A model generated the notes under the pieces. It saw only the letters and a list, made by a program, of their open reading frames with translations. It did not search any database and was not told the origin of the DNA. 64,000 nucleotides of DNA, from assembly GCF_014269225.2 (NCBI RefSeq), contig NZ_CP077097.1, positions 3,855,001 to 3,919,000 on the forward strand, read 5' to 3'. This DNA comes from Pseudomonas anuradhapurensis (lineage in GTDB: Bacteria; Pseudomonadota; Gammaproteobacteria; Pseudomonadales; Pseudomonadaceae). Shown here in pieces: positions 1 to 8,307 of the stretch; the first letter of the stretch is position 1; each line of letters starts with the position of its first letter. The position numbers and the translations under genes were made by a program.

Positions 1-258
1 CATTTTCAGCGCGAACCACACCAGCAACACCGAGCCACCCAACCACAGCGCCCAGCGCACGCTTTCGAACTGCAGCAGCACGGTCATTCCGGCCAATGCG
101 GCAATGGCATACAGCAGGTCGCCGACGCAGGTACCGAGGCCCAGCCAGAAGCCCTGGAGGAAACCACGCTGCATGGCCAAGGTAATCATGGCGATATTGG
201 CAATGCCGATATCCAGGCACAGGGAAAGACTGAGGAGAAAACCATTGGAGAAAGGCAT
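1..258 (-). CDS. LysE/RhtB-family exporter, N-terminal part (cut by window edge)
   Basis: The reading frame begins MPFSNGFLLSLSLCLDIG and runs 86 codons to the window edge without a stop. It has closely spaced hydrophobic segments and a Gly-rich stretch (GFWLGLGTCVGDLLYAIAAL) typical of the first helices of LysE/RhtB amino-acid exporters, inner-membrane proteins that expel amino acids or small metabolites. The C-terminal two thirds are missing, so the substrate cannot be judged. It precedes no other gene on this strand within the window and is separated from hicB by 75 bases. Confidence 0.7.
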   Translation of the reverse strand, partial: MPFSNGFLLSLSLCLDIGIANIAMITLAMQRGFLQGFWLGLGTCVGDLLYAIAALAGMTVLLQFESVRWALWLGGSVLLVWFALKM

Positions 259-333
259 GCAAGGCTCGGCTGCGGCTCAAGAAAGCGGCCTAGAGCGTGC
301 CATGAGTGCGCAGCGGATGGGAAGCGCGCAGGT

Positions 334-666
334 TCAGGCCATAGCGGCTTGCTCGAAAACCTCGTCCGCCCACTGGTTCAAGCTTTTGCCGGCAGCACGT
401 GCAGCGATACTCGCCGCAGCATGCACTTCGGGGCGGATGCGCAGCATGATTTTGCCAGAGGCAGGTTTTTCTGGCGTTATGCCCTGCTCTGCACAATCAG
501 CCAGGTAATCCTCCAACGCATCGCGGAAAGCCTCATGCAGCTCCGGCACCGACCTCGCGTGAAAACTGATGATGTCACGCATACCAAGCACTCGGCCGAC
601 GAAGATATCGTCACGCTCGTCATACTCGATACGGGCAGCGTAGCCTTTATAGCGCATGCAACTCAT
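334..666 (-). CDS. hicB: HicB-family antitoxin
   Basis: A 110-residue protein with the HicB partial RNase-H-like fold (YKGYAARIEYDERDDIFVGRV, then a region rich in Glu and Asp) and a C-terminal ribbon-helix-helix-like segment (IMLRIRPEVHAAASIAARAAGKSLNQWADEVFEQA). HicB neutralises the HicA RNase and usually represses its own operon through the C-terminal DNA-binding part. Its ATG overlaps the hicA stop codon in an ATGA arrangement (663-666), so translation is probably coupled. A second in-frame ATG at 657 could also serve as start. The gene order toxin then antitoxin is the usual one for hicAB. Confidence 0.88.
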   Translation of the reverse strand: MSCMRYKGYAARIEYDERDDIFVGRVLGMRDIISFHARSVPELHEAFRDALEDYLADCAEQGITPEKPASGKIMLRIRPEVHAAASIAARAAGKSLNQWADEVFEQAAMA

Positions 667-917
667 ATCCTGACTCCTGCCCGCAAGAGAAATTCGCGAG
701 CCTCTTCAATTTGATACCGCTTGGCTTCTTTACCAGGATGAGGCCGGTGGCATCGCCAGCATTGGCCACCCAGCACAAGCTTGACCCTGGATCCTTGCCG
801 CTCCAATACCTGGCCACCCAAGTGGAGCGTCAATGCCTCGATTTCGGGAAAAGCCAACGACACCGTAGTCGGCGTGCGGAAAATTGCATCGAGGATCTTG
901 CGGTATCGAGTGTTCAT
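663..917 (-). CDS. hicA: HicA-family mRNA interferase toxin
   Basis: An 84-residue basic protein of normal HicA length. It has the family pattern of an N-terminal helix (MNTRYRKILDAIFRTP), a glycine-containing turn followed by a beta strand (ERQGSRVKLVLGG), and a C-terminal HRPHPGKEAKRYQIEEAREFLLRAGV motif region. HicA toxins bind RNA through a dsRBD-like fold and cleave mRNA, using a histidine. It is first in a two-gene operon with hicB, which overlaps its stop codon. The palindrome at 925-945 lies just upstream of the ATG. Activity and growth arrest are inferred from the family only. Confidence 0.85.
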   Translation of the reverse strand: MNTRYRKILDAIFRTPTTVSLAFPEIEALTLHLGGQVLERQGSRVKLVLGGQCWRCHRPHPGKEAKRYQIEEAREFLLRAGVRI

Positions 918-924
918 CGAAAAA

Positions 925-945
925 TGCTATCAAAATAAGATAGCA
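925..945. promoter_or_regulatory. Palindromic operator upstream of hicAB
   Basis: A perfect inverted repeat, TGCTATC at 925-931 and GATAGCA at 939-945, with a 7-base A/T-rich spacer and flanked by A and T runs. It begins 8 bases upstream of the hicA start codon, where a repressor would block transcription or initiation. HicB antitoxins with ribbon-helix-helix domains bind such palindromes, so autoregulation is the likely role. That is inference from position and symmetry. Confidence 0.65.
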
Positions 946-1050
946 CTTTTTCCTCGATATTCATTCAGGATTTTTCTATCGCTCGAAGAGCATGCGCGGC
1001 TGGCCCCGGGGCAGATCGCCGCAGGGGCCACCCATCAGGCAACGACCTGA

Positions 1051-1308
1051 TCAACCCTGCTGGCAACCCTCACCCATGGCACGGTACTGGATGGTATGCA
1101 CCTGCCCCTGGTGATCCTCGTAGGTCATGGTCGCCGGGACCACTTCGCACACGTTGGGGATGGTCGAAAGGTTGATCACCCGCTTGATATCCAGGTTCAT
1201 GGAGTAGTCGTATTGCTGGGTCAGGGGTTCGCTGTTGACGGGTTTGGCCTCATCGGCAAGGGCGAACGAGGACATACCGACCAATGCAAGAATCAGTAGT
1301 GGTTTCAT
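1051..1308 (-). CDS. DUF2790-type small secreted protein
   Basis: An 85-residue protein with a clear signal peptide (MKPLLILALVGMSSFALA, likely cleaved before DEA). The mature part contains the core seen in Pseudomonas DUF2790 proteins: a Tyr-rich segment followed by DIKRVINLSTIPNVCEVVPA, then TMTYEDHQGQVHTIQYRAMGEGC. Two cysteines in the mature part could form a disulphide in the periplasm. Function is unknown. It stands alone between hicAB and the acetyltransferase gene. A small hairpin (ATCAGG/CCTGAT, 1034-1051) abuts its stop codon. Confidence 0.75.
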   Translation of the reverse strand: MKPLLILALVGMSSFALADEAKPVNSEPLTQQYDYSMNLDIKRVINLSTIPNVCEVVPATMTYEDHQGQVHTIQYRAMGEGCQQG

Positions 1309-1577
1309 GTGAGTCTGCCTTTCACGCGTTCAAGCTGATCGATTGACTTCTATTGCCGTGACGGCGCGGAGAAGTTGCCATCTACGCTGAAGATGGCACG
1401 AAGTACCGATCCCGCTTCGTACTGCCAGGGGGGATGAGTGAAAGTCTACTCCCGACCCTGAATAGTTGAACCCCACGGTCGGATATTCAGCCTTGCAGTA
1501 TTTGCAACAATCTGCGACAACGTGGCCGCAAATAGTCAGGCCAGAGCGTTTGGTCACTTTTCAGGGCGGGCCCCACC

Positions 1578-2030
1578 ATTTCTCTCAATCTGCAGTGTTC
1601 GCCACTGTCGGCCAGCGAACGCCGGCTACTGGACCATTTTTACCGCCAGCATGGCACGCGCATGCGTGCTGCGGGCGACGGGCAACTATGGGTGGCCAGG
1701 GCGCCTGGGATCATCGCCGGGTTGAGCCTGAGCCCGGTAGACAACGGCTTCTGGCTGACCGGACTGTTCGTCGCCCCGCAGCACCGCGGCCAGGGGGTAG
1801 CCGGGCGTTTGATCGAGGCGGCGCTGGCGCAGGCAGGCGGCCCGACCTGGCTGTTCTGCCATACGGACCTTGCAGCCTTCTATCAGCGCCTGGGCTTCGC
1901 CACTGCCGGGCACTTGCCGCAAGCCCTGGCTGGCCGCCTGCAGCGCTACCAGCGCAGCAAACGCCTGGTGGCCCTGCAGCGGGGTCAGTCGTCGCTGGGG
2001 TCAAGCCCGGGAAACAGCACCTCGGTGTAG
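1578..2030 (+). CDS. GNAT-family N-acetyltransferase (start codon uncertain)
   Basis: The C-terminal half shows the acetyl-CoA binding motif A of GNAT enzymes ([22 protein letters not shown]/RxxGxG/A) and the motif B region [14 protein letters not shown]. The first ATG in frame is at 1662, but the frame is open upstream to a stop at 1533, and the upstream residues ([30 protein letters not shown]) look like the missing first strand and helix of the domain. No ATG, GTG or TTG occurs in that extension. The coordinates given use an ATT codon at 1578, which is a guess; CTG codons or the ATG at 1662 are alternatives. The 3' end overlaps the convergent def gene by 46 bases. Substrate unknown. Confidence 0.7.
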   Translation: MSLNLQCSPLSASERRLLDHFYRQHGTRMRAAGDGQLWVARAPGIIAGLSLSPVDNGFWLTGLFVAPQHRGQGVAGRLIEAALAQAGGPTWLFCHTDLAAFYQRLGFATAGHLPQALAGRLQRYQRSKRLVALQRGQSSLGSSPGNSTSV

Positions 2031-2521
2031 CCGAACCGGGAGAAGTCCTGGATGCGTGACGGGTACAGGCGGCCGATCAGGTGGTCGCATTCGTGCTGCA
2101 CCACCCGGGCTTGGAAGCCTTCGGCAAAGCGCTCGATCGGCTTGCCCTGGGGGTCGAGGCCGGTATAGCAGATATGCTTGAATCGCGGCACCACGCCGCG
2201 CAGGCCAGGTACCGACAGGCAGCCTTCCCAACCATCCTCCAGTTCGCTGGAGGTTGGCGTGATCACCGGGTTGAGCAGGATGGTCTGCGGCACCGGCTCG
2301 GCATCCGGGTAACGCTCGCTGCGCTCGAAGCCAAAGATCACCAGCTGCAGGTCGATGCCCACCTGCGGCGCCGCCAGGCCGACACCGCCGACGTGATGCA
2401 TGGTTTCGAACATGTCGTCGATCAGTTGCTGCAACTCGGCGCTGCCGAACATGTGCTGGGGTACGGGCGGCGCGATGCGCAGCAGGCGTTCGTCACCCAT
2501 CTTGAGAATGTCGCGGATCAT
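1985..2521 (-). CDS. def: Peptide deformylase
   Basis: A 178-residue enzyme that removes the N-formyl group from nascent proteins. All three family motifs are present: GVGLAAPQ at about 46-53, EGCLS at 99-103 with metal-binding Cys101, and HECDH at 143-147 with metal ligands His143 and His147 and catalytic Glu144. Its start codon overlaps the stop of the YihY-family gene by 4 bases, so the two are probably translated together. It is not next to fmt, the usual partner of the housekeeping copy, which suggests that it is a second deformylase of the genome; that is inference. Confidence 0.93.
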   Translation of the reverse strand: MIRDILKMGDERLLRIAPPVPQHMFGSAELQQLIDDMFETMHHVGGVGLAAPQVGIDLQLVIFGFERSERYPDAEPVPQTILLNPVITPTSSELEDGWEGCLSVPGLRGVVPRFKHICYTGLDPQGKPIERFAEGFQARVVQHECDHLIGRLYPSRIQDFSRFGYTEVLFPGLDPSDD

Positions 2522-3477
2522 CGGGAGTTCGGCTCGGTAGGTTGGTGCTCGCTGGGTACCGGGTGTTCATGGCCCAGCACGGTAATGGTGGCGTGGGGGG
2601 TGTGCTCGGCAGCTTCCTTCTCGCCCGGGTTCTTGCCCTCGCTGGACATGTGCTCGATCACGGCGTTCATTTCCGCGCCCAGCAGCAACACCGCAGCGGA
2701 AATATAGAAGTACAGCAACAGCACGATGATTGCACCAATACTGCCGTACATGGCGTTGTAGTCGGCAAAGGTCTTCACGTAGTAGGCAAAGCCCAGCGAC
2801 GCCACGATCCACACCACCACCGCCAGCACCGAGCCCGGGGTGATGAAGCGAAACTCCTGTTTCACATCCGGCATCACGTAGTAGATCACCGCCACTGCAA
2901 CCATCAGCAGAATCACGATCACCGGCCAGCGCAGCACGGTCCACAAGGTGACGATGAACTCCTGCATGCCAACCTGCGCCGCGATCCATTCCATTACCTG
3001 CGGGCCCAGCACCATCAGCGCCGCCGCCACCAGCAGCATGCCGGCCAAGCCTACCGTGTAGATGATCGACAGCGGCATGCGCTTCCAGGCCGGGCGCCCC
3101 TCGGGCACGTCGTAGGCGGCGTTCATCGCGCTCATCATCAGGCGCACACCGGCCGAGGCGGTCCACAGGGCAATCACGATACCTACCGACAGCAGCCCGC
3201 CCTTGGACTGTTGCAACTGGTCGATCACCGGGTTCACCTGCTCCAGCGCCTGGGGCGGCAGCACCAGTTCCGACTGCAGGCGCAACCAGGAGAAGAAGTC
3301 CGGCAGGTGCAGGAAGCCGATCAGCGCTATCAAGAACAGCAGAAAAGGAAACAGCGAGAACAGCGCCTGATACGCCAATGCCGAGGCGTAGGTGGACATC
3401 TCGTCGTCAAGGAATTCCTTGACCGTACGTACCAGCACGCGGTGCAAGGGCAGGCCGCGCAGGTCGGGGAAAATCAT
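2518..3477 (-). CDS. YihY/UPF0761-family inner-membrane protein
   Basis: A 319-residue protein with about six membrane-spanning segments and the family signature near the N-terminus ([28 protein letters not shown]), then [28 protein letters not shown] and [29 protein letters not shown]. The family (formerly linked to RNase BN by mistake) has no settled function. The C-terminus is a soluble tail rich in His, Glu and Pro. The gene is upstream of def and coupled to it through a 4-base overlap. The ATG is followed by a normal N-terminal cytoplasmic segment, so the start is probably right. Confidence 0.88.
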   Translation of the reverse strand: MIFPDLRGLPLHRVLVRTVKEFLDDEMSTYASALAYQALFSLFPFLLFLIALIGFLHLPDFFSWLRLQSELVLPPQALEQVNPVIDQLQQSKGGLLSVGIVIALWTASAGVRLMMSAMNAAYDVPEGRPAWKRMPLSIIYTVGLAGMLLVAAALMVLGPQVMEWIAAQVGMQEFIVTLWTVLRWPVIVILLMVAVAVIYYVMPDVKQEFRFITPGSVLAVVVWIVASLGFAYYVKTFADYNAMYGSIGAIIVLLLYFYISAAVLLLGAEMNAVIEHMSSEGKNPGEKEAAEHTPHATITVLGHEHPVPSEHQPTEPNSR

Positions 3478-3584
3478 AGCGTCTCCTTTCGCCGCTTGAT
3501 CGGTTCAACGGACAAGTCTAATAGACCCTGTCGGCGCTGTGCTGCTCCCGGCAAAACTGCAAGAATTTTCTTACAGCAGTATCA

Positions 3585-3612
3585 GCCTCTTCGCGGGCCA
3601 GCGCGAAGAGGC
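3585..3612. terminator. Hairpin downstream of the csbD-like gene
   Basis: A perfect 11-bp stem (GCCTCTTCGCG paired with CGCGAAGAGGC) around a 6-base loop, placed 17 bases beyond the csbD-like stop codon and upstream of the convergent gap before the yihY promoter region. The stem is the core of a P. putida REP half-element. It could end transcription from the csbD-like gene, although no long T run follows. Confidence 0.5.
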
Positions 3613-3628
3613 TGCTTGGCGAATCACA

Positions 3629-3808
3629 TCAAGGCTTTTTCACTGCATCCTTCACATTGCCCTTGATCTGTTGCCCTTCACCTTTCAACTCCTGCGCCTC
3701 GCCCTCGGCGCGCAGCCTGTCATTGTCGGTGGCTTTGCCAACCCCCTGCTTGACGTTACCGATCGCTTCGTTGGCCAACCCTTTCGCTTTGTCTTTGGTA
3801 CCGCTCAT
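3629..3808 (-). CDS. CsbD-like stress-response protein
   Basis: A 59-residue, very hydrophilic protein ([20 protein letters not shown], ending VKDAVKKP). It has the CsbD pattern of two similar amphipathic Lys/Gly/Glu-rich segments, each with the K/GxxNEAxGxxK or [15 protein letters not shown] arrangement. CsbD proteins are abundant, general-stress-induced small proteins of unknown biochemical role. The gene is monocistronic, with a hairpin downstream. Confidence 0.85.
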   Translation of the reverse strand: MSGTKDKAKGLANEAIGNVKQGVGKATDNDRLRAEGEAQELKGEGQQIKGNVKDAVKKP

Positions 3809-4006
3809 GGCAAAACTCCTGTAACTGGAGACACGTGGACCGTGTCGACAGTCGGTGGACCCGGGCCCTTCGCCAGGAGTTTCAATGAATCACGCGCGCA
3901 TGAGCCAAGCGGCAACCTTGCAGGCATGGCAGACGGCAAGCCTTGCCGCGCCCGGTGCCACCCCTCACAATGCAGGCCTTCGTAGCGTCAACCCGCAGGA
4001 ACCTGC

Positions 4007-4387
4007 ATGAAACTCGACAAACCCGCCGCCATCGCCCGGCGTAACCAAGCATTGGCCCGGCCGGTGCTGACCAGCGCCAATACCCTGTTCGCCATTCTCG
4101 ACCGCAAACGCAACCTGTGGTGGTTCGAGGTGCCGGTGGCGCTGCTGCGCAAGGGCCAGCCCGACTGGGTCAACCTGCTGCTGCACACCCCGGAAAGCGA
4201 TGAGCTGCAGCACCTGAAGGTGCCGACCAACTTCCTGCGCGCCCACCAGGAGCAGATGGAGGTGCGCAACCCCGGCAAGCGCCGCTCGACCATCAGCCTG
4301 GCGCTCAGTGCCGACCGCGACTCGCTGCTGCGCGACACCCGCCCGGGTGGCGAGCAGCTGGACTTCCGTACCTTCGTGCAGGCCTGA
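4007..4387 (+). CDS. Conserved hypothetical protein, 126 residues
   Basis: I do not recognise a named domain. The protein is soluble, basic at the N-terminus (MKLDKPAAIARRNQALARPV) and has a central WWFEVPVALLRKGQPDWVNLLLH segment followed by a polar C-terminal half. It has no signal peptide or membrane segment. The start ATG follows a plausible ribosome-binding region (caggaacctgc). The stop codon abuts the stop of the convergent S1-domain gene at 4388, so the two genes share a terminator-free junction. Codon use matches the neighbours, which supports a real gene. Confidence 0.65.
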   Translation: MKLDKPAAIARRNQALARPVLTSANTLFAILDRKRNLWWFEVPVALLRKGQPDWVNLLLHTPESDELQHLKVPTNFLRAHQEQMEVRNPGKRRSTISLALSADRDSLLRDTRPGGEQLDFRTFVQA

Positions 4388-5224
4388 TCAGGCCTTCTCG
4401 ATCCGATCGTCATGGATGACGATGCGGCCCTGCTTGAACAGGCCGCCAATGGCCTTCTTGAAGTTGCCCTTGCTGACGTTGAACAGCTTGCTGATCAGCG
4501 CCGGGTCGCTCTTGTCGCACACCCCCAGCACCCCGCCTTCGGCCTCCAGGCGGGCCATGATCTGCTCCTGCAGGCTGTCGGCCAGGGCCGCGCCCACCGG
4601 TTGCAGGCTGAGGGCGATCTTGCCGTCGTGGCGTACTTCCTTGATGAAGCCCTTTTCGTGCATGCCGGAACGCAGGAACTTGAACACCTCGTTCTTGTGG
4701 ATCAGGCCCCAGTGGCGGTTGTTGATGATGGCCTTGAAGCCCATCGGCGTTTCGCCGGCCACCAGCAGCTCGACCGGCTGACCAGCCTGGTAGTCCGCCG
4801 GGGTGCGGTCCAGGTAGCGGTCCAGGCGCGAAGTGGCGGTGATGCGGCGGGTGCGCTTGTCGAGGTACACGTGCACCACGCAGTAGTCGCCGATCTTCAA
4901 CGGCCGCGCCTCTTCCGAGTACGGCATCAGCAGGTCCTTGGACAGGCCCCAGTCGAGGAAGATGCCGGCGCCGTTGATGTCCTTGACCTTGAGGCTGGCG
5001 AATTCGCCGACCTGCACCTTGGGCTTTTCGGTGGTGGCGATCAGCTGGTCTTCGCTGTCCAGGTAGATGAACACGTTCAGCCAGTCATCGACTTCGGTTT
5101 CGGCGTTTTTCGGGATGTAGCGCGCGGGCAGCAGGATCTCGCCGTCGGCACCGCCATCCAGGTACAGGCCGAAGTCCACGTGTTTCACGATTTGCAAACT
5201 GTTGTAACGCCCAAGCAGAGCCAT
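4388..5224 (-). CDS. CvfB/YitL-family S1-domain RNA-binding protein
   Basis: A 278-residue protein with three tandem S1-like OB folds and a C-terminal winged helix, as in CvfB. Typical segments are MALLGRYNSLQIVKHVDFGLYLDGG (first OB fold), VGEFASLKVKDINGAGIFLDWGLSKDLLMPYSE (second), PMGFKAIINNRHWGLIHKNEVF (third), and the winged-helix end DPALISKLFNVSKGNFKKAIGGLFKQGRI. CvfB proteins bind RNA and affect virulence-gene expression in Staphylococcus; the role in Pseudomonas is unknown. The gene stands alone. Confidence 0.88.
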   Translation of the reverse strand: MALLGRYNSLQIVKHVDFGLYLDGGADGEILLPARYIPKNAETEVDDWLNVFIYLDSEDQLIATTEKPKVQVGEFASLKVKDINGAGIFLDWGLSKDLLMPYSEEARPLKIGDYCVVHVYLDKRTRRITATSRLDRYLDRTPADYQAGQPVELLVAGETPMGFKAIINNRHWGLIHKNEVFKFLRSGMHEKGFIKEVRHDGKIALSLQPVGAALADSLQEQIMARLEAEGGVLGVCDKSDPALISKLFNVSKGNFKKAIGGLFKQGRIVIHDDRIEKA

Positions 5225-5355
5225 TTCCGATGATCCTCAAGACAAGGCGGCTATTCTACACCTGAAGCCAGCGCGCCGCCCGACCGCTGATGCAGTGGAA
5301 CCGCCAGCCGCGCCCTTGCGTCTACCGTCTGGCAAGCCTCAGCAAGGAACAGCCC

Positions 5356-6249
5356 ATGCCGCTACGCCTGTCCAAAGCCCTGCTCATCGCCATCGGCTTC
5401 GCCCTGGCCATGGCCGCCTGCAGCCGCATCGACCTGGCCTACCGCAACCTCGACCGCCTGGTGCCATGGTCGCTGGGCGACTACCTGGACATGAACCGCG
5501 AGCAGAAGGCCATGCTCGACGACCGCCTGCGCGAGCACCTGGCCTGGCATTGCCAGACCCAGTTGCCTGGCTACCTCGACTGGCTGGACCGGGTACGTGA
5601 CATGGTGGCCGACGACCAGGTAACCGACCAGGCCCTGCAGCAACGCACCCGCGAAGCGCGCGAGGCGATTGGCCGGGTGGCGGAGGAGATCACCCCGTCG
5701 GCCATTGAACTGCTGCGCGGCATGAGCGACGCCCAGGTGGCGGAGATGCGCGAGGCGTTCCGCGACGACATCGCCGAACGGCAGAAACAGTATGTCGATA
5801 CGCCGCTGTCGAAACAGATTGCCCGCCGCGCCGAACGCATGGAAAAACGCCTCACGCCCTGGTTTGGCGAGCTGACCCCGGTGCAGCAGCAACGGGTACG
5901 GGCCTGGTCCGAGGCGCTGGGCGACCAGAACCGCGCATGGATCGCCAACCGCGCCCACTGGCAGCAACAACTGCTGCTGGCAATGAACCAGCGTAACGAC
6001 GCCAGCTTCGAGCCGCGCCTGGCGACCCTGCTGCAGCGCAAGGAGAGCTTGTGGACGCCGGAATATCGCGCGGCATTCCAGAATACCGAGCGGCAGGCGC
6101 GTAGCCTGCTGGTCGACCTGGTGCAGCAGAGCACCCCGCAGCAGCGGCGGTTCCTGCAGGAGCGGCTGGGCCAGGTGCGCACGAATTTCAGTGACTTGAA
6201 GTGTTTGAGGGGTGACGGTGAAAAGCAGGCCCGGCCTCTTCGCGGGTAA
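5356..6249 (+). CDS. DUF6279-type lipoprotein
   Basis: A 297-residue protein starting at ATG 5356, preceded by an AAGGAA ribosome-binding site. The N-terminus is a lipoprotein signal peptide (hydrophobic core, then LAMAAC, with the lipidated Cys at about residue 21). After it comes the segment RIDLAYRNLDRLVPWSLGDYLDMNREQK and a long, charged helical region up to the C-terminus. This is the layout of DUF6279 lipoproteins, whose function is unknown. The last codons (encoding ARPLRG and the stop) lie inside a REP element, so the original stop has probably been displaced by REP insertion. Confidence 0.8.
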   Translation: MPLRLSKALLIAIGFALAMAACSRIDLAYRNLDRLVPWSLGDYLDMNREQKAMLDDRLREHLAWHCQTQLPGYLDWLDRVRDMVADDQVTDQALQQRTREAREAIGRVAEEITPSAIELLRGMSDAQVAEMREAFRDDIAERQKQYVDTPLSKQIARRAERMEKRLTPWFGELTPVQQQRVRAWSEALGDQNRAWIANRAHWQQQLLLAMNQRNDASFEPRLATLLQRKESLWTPEYRAAFQNTERQARSLLVDLVQQSTPQQRRFLQERLGQVRTNFSDLKCLRGDGEKQARPLRG

Positions 6250-6334
6250 ACCCGCTCCCACAGGCACCCCACTGGTTTCGCGTACTGTGCCGTATCTGTG
6301 GGAGCGAGTTTACCCGCGAAGAGGCCGGGCCTGC
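6225..6334. repeat. Inverted pair of REP elements (REPIN-like)
   Basis: Two copies of the P. putida REP motif (CGGCCTCTTCGCGGGTAAAC and its reverse complement) face each other, with arms of 27 bases and a spacer of about 56 bases. They lie between the convergent ends of the lipoprotein gene and aceK, overlapping the lipoprotein stop codon. The pair can form a large cruciform or a bidirectional terminator. Confidence 0.88.
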
Positions 6335-6344
6335 CAAAGCACAG

Positions 6345-8060
6345 TCACCGCCCCTTGCGTCGATACGGAAACACATCAATCACTTTCCCGTCGCGTATCG
6401 CCGCCTGCAGCCGCTTCCAGTAATCCGCGTCGTACAGCTCACCATGCAAGCGGCTGAACAACCGGCGCTGGCCGATATCGGCGAACAAAAACGGCGGAAA
6501 TTCTTCGGGAAACACATCATGCGGCCCGATCGAGTACCATGGCTCGCCCGACATCTCGTCTTCGGGATAGCGCGGCGGTGGAATGTGGCGGAAGTTTACC
6601 TCGGTCAGAAAGCTGATTTCGTCATAGTCGTAGAACACCACCCGGCCATGCCGGGTAACGCCAAAATTCTTCAGCAGCATGTCGCCAGGGAAGATATTCG
6701 CCGCCGCCAGCTGCTTGATGGCCAGGCCGTAATCCTCCAGCGCCTCCAGCACCTGGGCCTCGCTGGCATGCTCCAGGTACAGGTTCAGGGGCGTCATGCG
6801 CCGCTCGGTCCAGCAGTGGCGAATCAGCACCGTGTCGCCCTCCAGCGCCACGGTCGAGGGTGCCACCTCCAGCAGTTCGGCCAGGCACTCCGGCTCGAAC
6901 TTGCTGCGCGGAAAGCGAAAATCGGCAAACTCCTGGGTATCGGCCATACGCCCCACCCGATCGACACTCTTCACCAGCCGGTACTTGTCGATCACCGTGG
7001 CACGGTCGACCGTCTTCGATGGCGAAAAACGGTCCTTGATGATCTTGAACACGGTATTGAAGCCTGGCAGGGTGAACACACTCATGACCATGCCACGGAC
7101 CCCGGGCGCCATGACGAAGCGGTCGTCGCTGCTGGCCAGGTGGTTGATCAGCGCCCGGTAGAACTCCGACTTGCCGTGCTTGTAGAACCCGATCGAGGTG
7201 TACAGCTCGGCAATGTGCTTGCCCGGCAGAATGCGCTTGAGGAAGTTGACGAATTCCGCAGGCACCGGCACGTCGACCATGAAGTACGAGCGGGTGAAGG
7301 AAAAGATGATCGATACCTCGGCCTCGTCGGTGATCAGCGCATCGGCCTCGATGCCGTGCCCTTCGCGGTGCAACAGCGGGATCACCAGCGGCCACTGCTC
7401 GTCGCTGTTGTATAGCCGGCCGACCAGGTAGGCCCCCTTGTTGCGGTACAGCACCGGCACGAACAGCTCCAGGGCCAGGGCCGGGTCCTTGCAGACCCAG
7501 TCCGGCAGGCAGTCGCGCAACTGCTCCTCCAGGCGCGCCAGGTCGCCTTCCAGGTCGCCATACGGCACATCGAACGGGTAATCGGCAAATACCGCCCGCA
7601 GCAAGCCCTTCAGGCCACCGTCAGGTCGATAGGTGCGGGTTTGCGCGGCCCGTTCGCGGCCGCGCATCGAGGGCCGGGTGGTGTGGATGAACATGCAGCC
7701 GTCGCTGATCAGGTCGTGGCTGAACAGGCTGCAGAACAGCGAGTTGTACCAGGTCTCGGCCAGCTCGTCGTCCAGACGCGGGTCGATCAGGTGGATGTAG
7801 GCGTCCTTCACCAGCGGCCATTGCGCCACGTCCAGCAACACATCCTCGGCAAACCCTTGGCGCAGCCAGCCGTTGACCTCGGCGACCTTTTCTTCATAGA
7901 GGTTGATGCGGGCGGCAGCGGCACGCTGGATATCCTGCCAGCGCGCTTGTTCGAAGCGCTCGCGGGCGCCGAGGGTGATGCGCTGGAAATGGTCGCGGTA
8001 ATCGTCGAAGCCGGCGAGGATCATCCGGGCGATTTCGACGGCGGGCCAGGGCTGGGGCAT
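6345..8060 (-). CDS. aceK: Isocitrate dehydrogenase kinase/phosphatase
   Basis: A 571-residue cytoplasmic enzyme that phosphorylates and dephosphorylates isocitrate dehydrogenase, controlling flow between the TCA cycle and the glyoxylate shunt. The N-terminal half is the regulatory domain. The C-terminal half has the family's kinase-like core, including [21 protein letters not shown], the conserved [27 protein letters not shown] region, and the catalytic loop and metal site [16 protein letters not shown] followed by VVFYDYDEI. Length agrees with the family. It stands alone here, away from the aceBA genes, as in other pseudomonads. Confidence 0.96.
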   Translation of the reverse strand: MPQPWPAVEIARMILAGFDDYRDHFQRITLGARERFEQARWQDIQRAAAARINLYEEKVAEVNGWLRQGFAEDVLLDVAQWPLVKDAYIHLIDPRLDDELAETWYNSLFCSLFSHDLISDGCMFIHTTRPSMRGRERAAQTRTYRPDGGLKGLLRAVFADYPFDVPYGDLEGDLARLEEQLRDCLPDWVCKDPALALELFVPVLYRNKGAYLVGRLYNSDEQWPLVIPLLHREGHGIEADALITDEAEVSIIFSFTRSYFMVDVPVPAEFVNFLKRILPGKHIAELYTSIGFYKHGKSEFYRALINHLASSDDRFVMAPGVRGMVMSVFTLPGFNTVFKIIKDRFSPSKTVDRATVIDKYRLVKSVDRVGRMADTQEFADFRFPRSKFEPECLAELLEVAPSTVALEGDTVLIRHCWTERRMTPLNLYLEHASEAQVLEALEDYGLAIKQLAAANIFPGDMLLKNFGVTRHGRVVFYDYDEISFLTEVNFRHIPPPRYPEDEMSGEPWYSIGPHDVFPEEFPPFLFADIGQRRLFSRLHGELYDADYWKRLQAAIRDGKVIDVFPYRRKGR

Positions 8061-8120
8061 GCGAAGACCTCGATGCGGTGTTGAGTTACAGAGCTTAGTC
8101 GCCTCTTGGTTTTTGCGGAG

Positions 8121-8229
8121 CCTGTGCCGGCCTCTTCGCGGGTAAACCCGCTCCCACAGGTTCTCTGCAATGCTCGGCCCGGTGGCAACCCTGTGGGAGC
8201 GGGTTTACCCGCGAAAGGGCCGACACAGG
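8121..8229. repeat. Inverted pair of REP elements (REPIN-like)
   Basis: Two facing REP copies (CCTCTTCGCGGGTAAACCCG and its complement, with one variant arm reading GCGAAAGGGCC) separated by a short spacer. They occupy most of the gap between the aceK start and the EamA transporter start. Confidence 0.85.
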
Positions 8230-8307
8230 TTTACAGCGCAAGAAAGCACAAGAATCCCCCCGCCCCCTGGCGTACACTCGCGCCCTGCCCTGCCGCCGGA
8301 GACCGTT

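Noticed and set aside
1330..1557. 75-codon minus-strand frame between the DUF2790 and GNAT genes
   Set aside because: No ribosome-binding site or domain, and composition unlike nearby genes.
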